Source of the DNA: Myxococcales bacterium
GTDB taxonomy: Bacteria; Myxococcota_A; Polyangia; Polyangiales; Polyangiaceae
Direction: 5' to 3'
NCBI GenBank assembly: GCA_004193285.1
Contig: SECP01000056.1
Span: 1-57,743, forward strand
DNA length: 57,743 bases
Made by a program: the position numbers and the translations under genes. Below, one piece after another: positions 43,684 through 52,000 of the stretch. Below the pieces are notes generated by a model. That model was given only the letters and a program-made list of their open reading frames with translations, was not told the origin of the DNA and made no database searches. Position 1 is the stretch's first letter, and each line of letters begins with the position of its first letter.

Positions 43684-44548
43684 GGTCAAGGCCTTGAGCG
43701 ACGACAAAGCGAAGGAAGACTCGCCGGAGGGCGAGGAAGGAACGATGACGCTGTGGGAGCACCTGGAAGAGCTCCGCAGCCGTATCGTGCGCATGGCGAT
43801 CGCGTTCGCGATCGGCGCCATCGTGTGTTGGATCTACCGCGAGCAGCTGTTGTTTTGGCTCACGGAGCCCTACTGCGTCGCCTGGAAGAACGCCGGCCTC
43901 CCCGGTGAGTGCTCGCTGAACTTCGGCGCCCCTGCCGCGCTGTTCATCTCCTACGTTCGCCTCGCCGCGCTCGCGGGGTTGATCTTCGCGCTCCCAATCA
44001 TTTTGTATCAGGTGTGGGCGTTCATCGGCCCCGGCTTGTACTCGCGGGAAAAGAAGTTCGCGATTCCGTTCGTGGTGAGCTCGTGCGGCCTGTTCGCGCT
44101 CGGTGGCTGGTTCGGCTGGAGGTTCGCCTTTCCCGCCGCGTTCACGTTTTTGCTGGATTTCAGCACTAAATCCCCCGAAAAAATCGCGGACGCTGCCAGC
44201 AAGCTGCCCCACGGGGCTTCGGTCCAGCCGATGGTGATGATCGGCGACTACATCGAGTTCGTCACGCGCATGTTCATCGCGTTCGGCGCCACCGCCGAGC
44301 TGCCGATCCTCGCGGTGTTCCTCACCGTTGCCGGCCTCATCACCCACCGGCACCTGATCAAATTCTTCCGCTACTTCATCGTGGTCGCGTTCGTCATCGC
44401 AGCCGTGCTCACCCCGCCGGATCCGATGAGCCAGGTGATGATGGCGGTGCCGCTGATCGGCCTCTACGGCGTGTCGATCGCGGTCGCGTGGGCCATCACC
44501 GTCGCGCGGGAAAAAGCCGCGAAGGAAGCGCCCACGCCCACCGAGTAG
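43670..44548 (+). CDS. tatC: Sec-independent translocase TatC
   Basis: 292 residues from ATG 43670; TTG 43694 is an alternative start. MTLWEHLEELRSRIVRM is the signature N-terminal motif. Six membrane helices follow, with FGAPAALFISYVRLAALAGLIFALPIILYQVWAFIGPGLYSREKKF and VLTPPDPMSQ diagnostic. It is the receptor and core of the twin-arginine export channel. It is translationally coupled to tatB. No tatA paralogue is in the window. Confidence 0.96.
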   Translation: MVAAEVKALSDDKAKEDSPEGEEGTMTLWEHLEELRSRIVRMAIAFAIGAIVCWIYREQLLFWLTEPYCVAWKNAGLPGECSLNFGAPAALFISYVRLAALAGLIFALPIILYQVWAFIGPGLYSREKKFAIPFVVSSCGLFALGGWFGWRFAFPAAFTFLLDFSTKSPEKIADAASKLPHGASVQPMVMIGDYIEFVTRMFIAFGATAELPILAVFLTVAGLITHRHLIKFFRYFIVVAFVIAAVLTPPDPMSQVMMAVPLIGLYGVSIAVAWAITVAREKAAKEAPTPTE

Positions 44549-44602
44549 TCGCGCGCACGCCGGGCGCGCGTTCGCATCGTAACGTCCCCGCAAAGGTGAC
44601 GG

Positions 44603-45028
44603 CTACTCGCGCGCGTAGGGCTCGCCGCGCAGGATGCTGAGCGAGCGGTACAGCTGCTCGAGCAGCAAGAGGCGAGCAAGGCGATGCGGTAGCGTGAGCT
44701 TGGACAAGCTGATGCGCGCTTGCGCGCTCTTGGAGAGCTCCTTGGGGATTCCGTCTGCGTCCCCGATGATGAACGCGACGACGCCCTTACCGGTACTTCC
44801 CCAGCGCTCCACCCGGCGCGAGAGCTCGGTGCTCGTTACCGCGTCTCCCTCTACCTCGAGCGCGACCAAAAGCGCACCGGTCGGGACCGCCGCCGCGAGC
44901 TCCTTGGCGGACTTTACCTCCACCTCGTCGCACTTCACGTAGCGGCGAATCCGGCCCAAATAGTCGTCCGCGAGCGCCCGCACCTCGCGCTCCTTCATAC
45001 GCCCCGCCGCGATCACCACCAGCTTCAT
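44603..45028 (-). CDS. rlmH: 23S rRNA pseudouridine-1915 N3-methyltransferase RlmH
   Basis: 141 residues from ATG 45028 (MKLVVIAAGRMKEREVRALADDYLGRI). LVALEVEGDAVTSTELSRRVERWGSTGKGVVAFIIGDADGIPKEL is the SPOUT knot, and ISLSKLTLPHRLARLLLLEQLYRSLSILRGEPYARE is the conserved C-terminus with the His used in catalysis. It methylates a helix-69 pseudouridine in the ribosome. It is the last gene of the minus operon, after rsfS. Confidence 0.96.
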   Translation of the reverse strand: MKLVVIAAGRMKEREVRALADDYLGRIRRYVKCDEVEVKSAKELAAAVPTGALLVALEVEGDAVTSTELSRRVERWGSTGKGVVAFIIGDADGIPKELSKSAQARISLSKLTLPHRLARLLLLEQLYRSLSILRGEPYARE

Positions 45029-45146
45029 GGCGAGGCCGGGCGCGGCGGGATTTTGGGCTCTCGCTCCGACGTCAGGCGCAGCGAGAGACCGAGGGCGTAG
45101 CGCGCGCCAGGGCGACGGGGAAGAGACGGTAGGCGCCGAGCGGCGG

Positions 45147-45587
45147 TCACGTGCCGGGGACGCGGACGCGCTTCGCGTCCATCCACAGCCCGTCCAAATC
45201 GTAAAGCGCTCGCGTCTCCGCGAGGAAGACGTGGACCACGATGTCGACGAAGTCGATGAGCACCCACTGGCCGCGCGGCAAGCCCTCGATCGAGATGGCG
45301 TGGTAGCCCTGCTTGCCCAGCGCTTCGTCAACCGCGTCAGCAATGGCCGCGACGTGGCGATCCGCGTGCCCGGTCATCAGGACCAGGTAGTCCGCGTAGT
45401 CCACCTTGCCGGCGACATCGATGATCTCGACGCCCATCGCCTTCTTGTCCAAACCAGCGGCCGCGGCGGCGAGCGCCATGCGCTGCGCGTCGCTCGAGTC
45501 CCGAACGGGCTTGGTGGCGGCGCGGAGCGGGGTCGGCTTCTGCGTGACGCGGATTGGTTTCTTGAGTGCCTTCAGCTTCTTCTTCAT
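45147..45587 (-). CDS. rsfS: Ribosome silencing factor RsfS
   Basis: 146 residues. A basic ~40-residue N-terminal extension precedes the family core GVEIIDVAGKVDYADYLVLMTGHADRHVAAIADAVDEAL, and WVLIDFVDIVVHVFLAETRALYDLDGLW is diagnostic. It binds ribosomal protein L14 and blocks subunit joining under starvation. rsfS-rlmH is a standard bacterial gene pair; a 118-bp gap separates them here. The next upstream gene on this strand is a small lipoprotein. Confidence 0.94.
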   Translation of the reverse strand: MKKKLKALKKPIRVTQKPTPLRAATKPVRDSSDAQRMALAAAAAGLDKKAMGVEIIDVAGKVDYADYLVLMTGHADRHVAAIADAVDEALGKQGYHAISIEGLPRGQWVLIDFVDIVVHVFLAETRALYDLDGLWMDAKRVRVPGT

Positions 45588-45667
45588 GTTTGCGCGCGGT
45601 TCTCACGTCGGCCGGCGCGAGCTCTGGCTCGCACGCGGCTTTGCCTCGACCCAGCCCGATGGCTCGC

Positions 45668-45685
45668 AGCCCACGCGAGTGGGCT
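45668..45685. other. Hairpin upstream of rsfS
   Basis: AGCCCAC-GCGA-GTGGGCT, a perfect 7-bp stem with tetraloop, lies in the 154-bp gap between the lipoprotein stop (45742) and rsfS on the minus strand. It could attenuate or separate rsfS-rlmH expression from the upstream lipoprotein genes. Confidence 0.4.
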
Positions 45686-45741
45686 CACCGGCTCTCCAGC
45701 TTGCGGGTTCGAGGTCGAAAGTGTCTGGTCCCAACCGGTGG

Positions 45742-46026
45742 TCAATGACTGCCTGGCGCGAGCGTAGCACCACTTCCGCCACCGTTTCCGCCCGCGCCCG
45801 CTGGTTCTTCAGGCGCTGGCGTGACCCCTGGCCCTCCCGAAGCGGGCAAAGCGGGCGCCGGAGCACCCGGCGCTGACGAAGCCGCGGCGGGTTCCGACGA
45901 GGCAGCGGGCCATGGCTCCACCTGGGGCTCGACGTATTCAGGAGGCGGAAGACCGACGGGTCGCCCCGGAGAGCCGCAAGCGCAGACCGTGAGGCAAACC
46001 AATAAAGTGCGCGATTTCGAGATCAT
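45742..46026 (-). CDS. Small Pro/Ala/Gly-rich lipoprotein
   Basis: 94 residues. The signal ends in VCAC, and the rest is low-complexity Pro/Ala/Ser/Gly (PEYVEPQVEPWPAASSEPAAASS; GAGGNGGGSGATLAPG). There is no folded domain. Its start overlaps the stop of the upstream lipoprotein (4 bases), so the two are coupled. It is probably a surface tether or accessory; the function is unknown. The Gly-rich tail may be exposed on the outer membrane. Confidence 0.55.
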   Translation of the reverse strand: MISKSRTLLVCLTVCACGSPGRPVGLPPPEYVEPQVEPWPAASSEPAAASSAPGAPAPALPASGGPGVTPAPEEPAGAGGNGGGSGATLAPGSH

Positions 46027-46313
46027 AGAGCTGTCCCGGCGTCGGGGGTGGCGGCGGTGCCGGGTGCGTCGGGTGCGCCCGCGTCCGGCGCAGGCTCGGT
46101 GGGAGCCTCTGGCGCAAGGCCGTCAGCCGTTGTCGGCAGACCCAGGTCCGGCTTGGGCGCGGCGTCCGTGCCGGCGGCGCGGGCGCCCCGGGCGTGGGGC
46201 GGCGCCGGGACGAGCTCTGGCTTGCGCGACGGTGGGGGCGGCTCGGTCGGTGAGGCCGAGCAAGCGAAGAGGGCGAGAGCCGAAACTAGCAGCGCGCTCC
46301 TCACGAGAGCCAA
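46023..46313 (-). CDS. Small Pro/Ala-rich lipoprotein
   Basis: 96 residues. The signal peptide ALLVSALALFAC ends at a lipobox-like Cys, and the rest is a Pro/Ala/Asp/Thr-rich disordered tail (PPPPSRKPELVPAPP; APDAGAPDAPGTAATPDAG). No domain is present. It overlaps the SDR gene upstream by 13 bases and the next lipoprotein downstream by 4, within the 48156-44603 operon. The function is unknown. Confidence 0.6.
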   Translation of the reverse strand: MALVRSALLVSALALFACSASPTEPPPPSRKPELVPAPPHARGARAAGTDAAPKPDLGLPTTADGLAPEAPTEPAPDAGAPDAPGTAATPDAGTAL

Positions 46314-47236
46314 CGCTCCTCGTCCACCGCGCGCAGCGTCGCCTCTAGCCCATGGGCGGGCTCGTAGCCGAGCTCGGCGCGGGCTTTCGAGTCGTCCACC
46401 ATGCAGACGAAGCGGATGAAATCCAGCTCGGGCGCCGGGAACTTGGTGAGCCGGAAGCGAAACAAGTTTTTGACCGCGGCTTTCGCCAGCGGATGCGGGA
46501 CGGCGACCATGCGGCGGCCAAGGACCGCGATGGCCTTGGAAAGCGGCAGCGGCTCTGGCCCGCTCACGTTGAAGATTCCACGGACGCCTGGCGCGAGCGA
46601 GCGCTCGATGGCGGACACGACGTCCCGCTGGTGCACGACCTGCATCATGGGATCGAAGCCGAGCAACGTGGGGACGACGTCCAAGCGCAGGTAGTTACTG
46701 GGAGCGTTCTTGACCGTCCCCAAGATGTGAGCGGGCCGAAGGATCACCGTCTCCGTCGTCGGGGCGCGCCAGAAGAAGGCGTTCACGAGCATGTCCAGCT
46801 CCACCAAATCCCGGATGTCGCTGAAGGGGCCGGCGCCGAGCAGGGGTGCGTCCTCGCGAATGAGCTGCGGGTTGTCCGGGCGCGGGCCGTAGACGTTGGC
46901 GCTCGAGAGCAGGACGAGCTTGGGAATTTTGTACAGCTCGACGTATTCCAGCACCTTTTGCAGGCCCACCACGTTGAAGTCGTGGTGCTCCACCGAGCTC
47001 TCGTGAGGGTCGTGCATCACCCCGAGGTGCACGACCGCGGAGACGCCGTGCCGGAATATCTCCCTCGCGCGGCTGCTGCGGATATCCATCTGGTGGTGCT
47101 CGACGTCCCCCGGGGGATCCACGAACGCGCGCCGGTCCACCCCGATGACCTTGCGCTTGCGGTGGAGCACGCGCGATAGGTCCCGCCCTAGCCGGCCGCA
47201 AACGCCCGTCACCACGACTGGCCCGAGCTCGCTCAC
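46301..47236 (-). CDS. NAD-dependent epimerase/SDR-like protein, atypical active site
   Basis: 311 residues from GTG 47236, which overlaps the upstream stop (GTGA); a longer in-frame extension upstream falls inside the acyltransferase gene. The Rossmann motif VVVTGVCGRLGRDLSRVLHRK (GxxGxxG-like) and VIGVDRR are present, as are LVLLSSANVYGPRP and ILRPAHILG of extended SDRs. Where a YxxxK active site is expected, the segment reads PFSDIRDLVELDML, with F and R in those positions, so catalysis may be lost or altered. It may be a sugar-nucleotide or lipid-modifying enzyme, or a regulator. Confidence 0.75.
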   Translation of the reverse strand: MSELGPVVVTGVCGRLGRDLSRVLHRKRKVIGVDRRAFVDPPGDVEHHQMDIRSSRAREIFRHGVSAVVHLGVMHDPHESSVEHHDFNVVGLQKVLEYVELYKIPKLVLLSSANVYGPRPDNPQLIREDAPLLGAGPFSDIRDLVELDMLVNAFFWRAPTTETVILRPAHILGTVKNAPSNYLRLDVVPTLLGFDPMMQVVHQRDVVSAIERSLAPGVRGIFNVSGPEPLPLSKAIAVLGRRMVAVPHPLAKAAVKNLFRFRLTKFPAPELDFIRFVCMVDDSKARAELGYEPAHGLEATLRAVDEERWLS

Positions 47237-48156
47237 AAGAACACCCCGCGGCGCCTCGAGAGGCCGCGGCGTAGCAGGTCGTTGATGGTCTGCTGCACGA
47301 GCCACACCTTGTCTGCGATGACGCTGTCGTCGTCGTCCGGATCGCCGTAAAAGCGCATCGGCTCACCGAAGTAGATTCGGTATTTGGTTGGGAGCGGCAT
47401 CGCTCCGCCCGGCAGCAGCAGCTGCGGAACCAGCGGAAAAGCCGGCAGCCCGAGGGCCCGGGCCGCCCACTCGACGTTGCCGAAGCTGAGGTATTGTTCC
47501 TCGGCCCCGATGACCGCCACCGGTACGATCGGCGTCTGCGTCTTCAGCGCCAACCGCATGAAGCCGTGCCCGAACGGCTCGAGCTGGTAGCGCTGCGACA
47601 GCGGCTTGTTGATCGCCTTCATGCCCTCCGGAAAGGCGAGCACGAGCTCCCCCATCTCCAGAAGCCGCATCGCGTTTTCTTGCAAGCCGACCACTTGCCC
47701 CACCCGGCTGAAGAACGCGGACACGAACGGCAAGGTGGCCGTCCATTTCTCGACCATGGCGCGGGTCACGCGCGGCGGCCGCGCATCGAAAAACATCGCC
47801 GAACCGATGATGGCGGCGTCGATCGGAATTTGCCCCGAATGGTTGGCGATGAGCAGCGCACGGCCCGGCGGCACGTGGTCGATGCCGAAGACCTCGGTTC
47901 GGAAATAGAGGCGATGAAACACCGCAATGAGCATCGCGGCCTGGCGCGCGGTGTGCGGGTCGAAGCCGAACGGGTCTCCCCCGAGGGTGACGTAGCGCTT
48001 CTCCAGGCTCTTCACGCGCTCCTCGAAGTCTTCGCCGAGGAGCCGGAGCTTCAGGTCGTCTTTTGCGCGAGTCGCCGCCTGCGCCACCCGCGCTAAAAAC
48101 GGGAGCGTGCTTTGAGCCACGTCGGACAGGCGAGCGAGTGCGTTGCGCTGCTGCAT
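47233..48156 (-). CDS. 1-acyl-sn-glycerol-3-phosphate acyltransferase-like protein (PlsC superfamily)
   Basis: 307 residues from ATG 48156 (MQQRNALARL). LIANHSGQIPIDAAIIG carries the catalytic HX6D of the lysophospholipid/DAGAT-like branch, and LAFPEGMKAINKPLSQRY the FPEG acceptor motif. There is no obvious membrane helix beyond amphipathic segments. It probably acylates a glycerolipid or related acceptor at the inner membrane. It heads an operon with the SDR and two lipoproteins. It is divergent from ldcA with only 32 bp between. Confidence 0.85.
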   Translation of the reverse strand: MQQRNALARLSDVAQSTLPFLARVAQAATRAKDDLKLRLLGEDFEERVKSLEKRYVTLGGDPFGFDPHTARQAAMLIAVFHRLYFRTEVFGIDHVPPGRALLIANHSGQIPIDAAIIGSAMFFDARPPRVTRAMVEKWTATLPFVSAFFSRVGQVVGLQENAMRLLEMGELVLAFPEGMKAINKPLSQRYQLEPFGHGFMRLALKTQTPIVPVAVIGAEEQYLSFGNVEWAARALGLPAFPLVPQLLLPGGAMPLPTKYRIYFGEPMRFYGDPDDDDSVIADKVWLVQQTINDLLRRGLSRRRGVFL

Positions 48157-48188
48157 GCGGGAACGGGCGCATGTTAGCGTGAGAGCGC

Positions 48189-49085
48189 TTGGCTCCGCTC
48201 GTGATTCCCCCGCCACTCCGACCGGGCGCCACGGTGCGCGTCATCGCGCCGGCCAGCCCGTTCGACCGCACGCTGGCGCTGTGCGGCATGGCATTTTTGG
48301 GCGAGCGCTACCGGGTCGAGCTGGATTGGCGCATTTTCGAGCGAGACGGCTTTCTGGCCGGTTCTGACCGACGAAGGCGTGAGGAGCTGGAGAGCGCGCT
48401 CCAGGCGCCCCACGTGGCCGCCGTGCTGGCCGCGCGCGGCGGGTACGGCATCACCCGGATCGCGAGTGAGATCGACTTCCGGGTTCTGCGCGAAGCGCCC
48501 AAATGGCTGATCGGCTTTTCGGACGTGACCGCGCTGCACGTGGAGGCGCAAGCCGTGGGGGTCGCCTCGATGCATGCCCACCACGCGGCCGGCCTGGGTC
48601 GCGGCGATGCGCACGCACGAGAGCGCTGGATCGCGGCGCTGGAGGAGCCGCTCCTGCCGCGTACACTCCGCGGAAAGGCTCTGCGACCCGGACGCGCGCG
48701 TGGGCCGCTCGTCGGCGGCAACCTGACCGTGCTTTTCACGTGCGCAGTGACGGGCCGCTGGCGCATGCCCAAGGGGGCGATCTTGGCGCTCGAGGACGTG
48801 ACCGAGGCGTCGTACCGCATCGACCGCATGCTGAGCGCGCTGCGGCTCGGCGGTCACTTGAGCGGCGTGGCCGGGGTCGCGTTGGGCGGCTTCACGGATT
48901 GCACGCCGGGTATCTACCGGGTGCCGGTCGAGCAAGTGCTGGCGCGTGAGCTGGAGGCGCTGGGCGTACCGGTGGTCACGGGGCTCCCGTTTGGCCACGA
49001 TCTGCCGAACGACCCGCTGCTGCTCGGCGCCGAGGCGGAGCTCGACGCCGACGAGGGGCTATTGCGGCTGGGTGCGCTAGCTTAG
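48189..49085 (+). CDS. ldcA: LD-carboxypeptidase (S66 family)
   Basis: 298 residues, TTG start. ATVRVIAPASPFD opens the family; AAVLAARGGYGITRI and APKWLIGFSDVTALH (with nucleophilic Ser in GFSDVTALH) form the active site. A ALPPAGGTRxLRG-like region (KALRPGRARGPLVGGNLTVL) and ILALEDVTEASYRIDRMLSAL follow. It removes terminal D-Ala from muramyl tetrapeptides during wall recycling in the cytoplasm. Its TAG stop overlaps the convergent TPR gene's stop. Confidence 0.9.
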   Translation: MAPLVIPPPLRPGATVRVIAPASPFDRTLALCGMAFLGERYRVELDWRIFERDGFLAGSDRRRREELESALQAPHVAAVLAARGGYGITRIASEIDFRVLREAPKWLIGFSDVTALHVEAQAVGVASMHAHHAAGLGRGDAHARERWIAALEEPLLPRTLRGKALRPGRARGPLVGGNLTVLFTCAVTGRWRMPKGAILALEDVTEASYRIDRMLSALRLGGHLSGVAGVALGGFTDCTPGIYRVPVEQVLARELEALGVPVVTGLPFGHDLPNDPLLLGAEAELDADEGLLRLGALA

Positions 49086-52000
49086 CTGGGCTGCTGATCG
49101 TCGATCAGCTCGTCGTCGTCGACGGAAAACTCGCCCGATTCTTCTTCTTTTTCGTCCGCATCCGCCAGCTCCACGGGCGGGCGGATCTCCGTGACGTCCG
49201 AGTGCCCCGCGACGTAGCCAGACGCCGGGTTCGCTTCCGCGGTAGCGGCCGCGCTCTGCGCTCCAGGCGCAGGCCCCGCCTTGGCGCGCGCTCCGGGGGG
49301 CGGAGGCGGCGGTGCCTTGCCACCTTTCGGCGGAGGCGGCGGCACCTTGCTCGGAACCGGCGGACGCATGGACGGCGGTGGAGGCGGCCCCTTCACTGCC
49401 GAGGACAAGGGCGGAGGAGCGTTCTTGCGCTCTGGAGAGCCGGGGAGCGGCGGCGGCACGGAGACGCGGGGTTTGGACCCGGCTGGAGCCGAGGGCGCTT
49501 CTGCCGGCGCGACCAAAGCGGGGGCGGCCGACGGACTCTGGCGCGGCCCCGACTCGGGGACAGCGTCGGTGGGAGCGGGCTCTGCCTCGGCCGCCGGCAG
49601 CGGCACCGCGTTGTTGGTGTTGCTCTTCTTCGGCTTCGGCGGCGGTGCGAGCTTGTGCGGGCGCTCGTTGCTGTCCGCGGACGGAGCTTCGACGGGCTTG
49701 GCTTCGGCTTCGACGGGCTTGGCTTCGGCTTCGACGGGCTTGGCTTCGGCTTCGACGGGCTTGGTTTCAACGGCTTCTGCCGGTTTGGCTTCGGCTTCGA
49801 CCGGCTTGGTTTCGGCTTCGACGGGCTTGGCTTCGACGGCTTCGACGGGCTTGGCTTCGACGGCTTCCGCCGGCTTGGCTTCGACGGCTTCCGCCGGCTT
49901 GGCTTCGACGACCTCTGCCGGCTTGGCCTCGGCGGCTTCCGCCGGCTTGGCTTCGGCGGCTTCCGCCGGCTTGGCTTCGGCGGCTTCCGCCGGCTTGGCT
50001 TCGGCGGCTTCCGCCGGCTTGGCTTCGACGGCCTCTGCCGGCTTGGCTTCCGCTTCGACCGGATTCGGTGGAGCGGCCGCAGCTTGCGGCGCAGAGTCTT
50101 CCTTCGGCCGCTTGAGCATCGCCTGCTTGGCGCGCTCCAGACCTTCCGTCGCTTCCGCGTCCCCCGACTTCATTCGCAGCACGCGACGCCAAGCGTCCGC
50201 GGCCTCGCGCGGGTCGTCGAGCCTCTCTTCCCAAAGACGAGCGACCTTGCGCGCTAGCTCCGCGCGAGATGTCGGATCCTTGCCGCGTAGGATCTGGTCC
50301 TCGAACAGCTGAACCATGCCGCGGTAATCGAGCAGCTCCGTGTACAGCTCCGACAGCTGCTCCATCACCGCCATGTCCGAGGGCGAGAGGTCGTGCAGCC
50401 GCTTCAAGTCGCCGGCGGCGCCGACCTTGTCCGAGAGCTTGTCGCGGCGCAGCGAGGCGCGGCGCGCGAGCAGCTTGCGCACGAGCGGCCCATCGAAGAC
50501 CTCCTCGAGCGCTCGCGTGAGCACGGTCTCCGCGCGGCGTGGATCGCCCACGTCCACCGCAAGCGCCTCCAGCGCTTCCAGCCGCTCGTCGTCCACATGA
50601 GTGACGATGGCGTCGCCCAGCCAACCGAAAGCTCGGTCCACGTCCTTGAGCTCGCGGTAAACGAGAGAGGCGGCGCGGCCGAGGAGCACGCTGCGTGTGC
50701 GCCCGCCATCGCGCGAGCCCTGGCCACCGGCAGCCATCGCGTCAGCGAGGGTTCGGCGCATCGAGTCCACGCCCTTGAGCTTGTCGCTCTTGAGAGCGAC
50801 GTCCTCCAGCGCGGCGAGGGTTTCGTCTTGAGCGGCGCTACCCAGCGCGAGATCGAAGAAGGCGCGCGCCTTTTCGTACGCGCCGTGCTCGGCGGCAATG
50901 GATGCGGCGCGGCCGAGCGCCGCAAGCTTGTCCGCCGGCGCCTTGCACCGAGAAACCTGGCGCTCGTAAATGCCGATCGCTTGCGCCGGCTCAGGCGCGA
51001 GCTTTGCGAGCCGCGCCAGCAGGGGCTCGACCTCGCTGGGTGCGACGCTGGTGAGCGCCTGCTCACCGTGCTGGAGCGCTTCTTCGACCGTGACGCCGGC
51101 TTGCAGCAGCACCTCGGCCTGACGCACCATCTCTTCCGCGCGCGCTGGCCCGGAGAGCTCCGCGACCATCAAGTCGTGGGCGATCGCGAGCGCGTCCAGA
51201 TCCTTGAGCCTGACCGCGATCTCTTCCAACTGCTTCGCGATGTCCGGGTCCGCGCCGCGGGTGCGGGCAAGCTCTTTGGCGACGCTCGCGGCGTCCGCCT
51301 CACGGCCCACCGACACGAAGCGCTCGAAAGCGCCCTTCAGCGCGGCATTGCGAGCGGCGCCGAGCGGCGCGTCCATGTACCATTCGACGAGCTTGGTCGC
51401 GACGACGCCCTTCCAGCCGAGCTTGTCCCCGAGGGTGACGTATTCTCGTCGACAGGGCTCGTCGCCGCGGTCCGCGAGCTCCATCAGAGCGGCCAGAGCT
51501 TCGTCGCTCTTTCCGACCTTCTCGCTTAGGATCTCCGCCATGCGGCGGATCATCTTGCTGACCTCCGCTTCGTCCCCTTCCACCTCGGACAGCGTGCCGA
51601 GGAAGGTGGCGACGCGCGGCCAGTCGCCGAGCTTTTCGCAGAGCTCACACAGCCGCTGAACGGCGTCGAAATTCTCTGGGTCGAGCTCGCGTACGATGTC
51701 CAGCACGCGGACGGCGGCCTTCGGGTCGTCCAGCGGCCCCTCGTAGAGCTGCGCCAGCGACTCGGCCACCTCCAGCTTGGGCTCCGGATTTTGAACGATC
51801 GCGAGGAGCCGCTCGAGGGCGGCGGCGCGCCCCTTGGCGTCCCCCTGGCGCTCGTATAGCTCGGCGATCTTCGCCAAGGCGTCTTCGTGCTTGGAGTCCA
51901 GCTCCGAGAGCACGCGTTCGTACAAATCGATCGCCGCCTGCGCGTCGTTGAGGCCCTCCGAGGTGAGGCGCGCCTGGCGCATCGAGCTGGCGATCTTCGC

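Noticed and set aside
45700..45760. tRNA T-arm-like GGGTTCGAGGTC
   Set aside because: The flanking bases do not form a 5-bp T stem, and no acceptor or anticodon arm can be drawn around it.
49202..50312. Three long plus-strand reading frames (up to 351 codons)
   Set aside because: They lie opposite the repeat array of the giant TPR gene and consist of Arg/Leu- or Ala/Ser-rich periodic sequence created by the 21/24-bp repeats.
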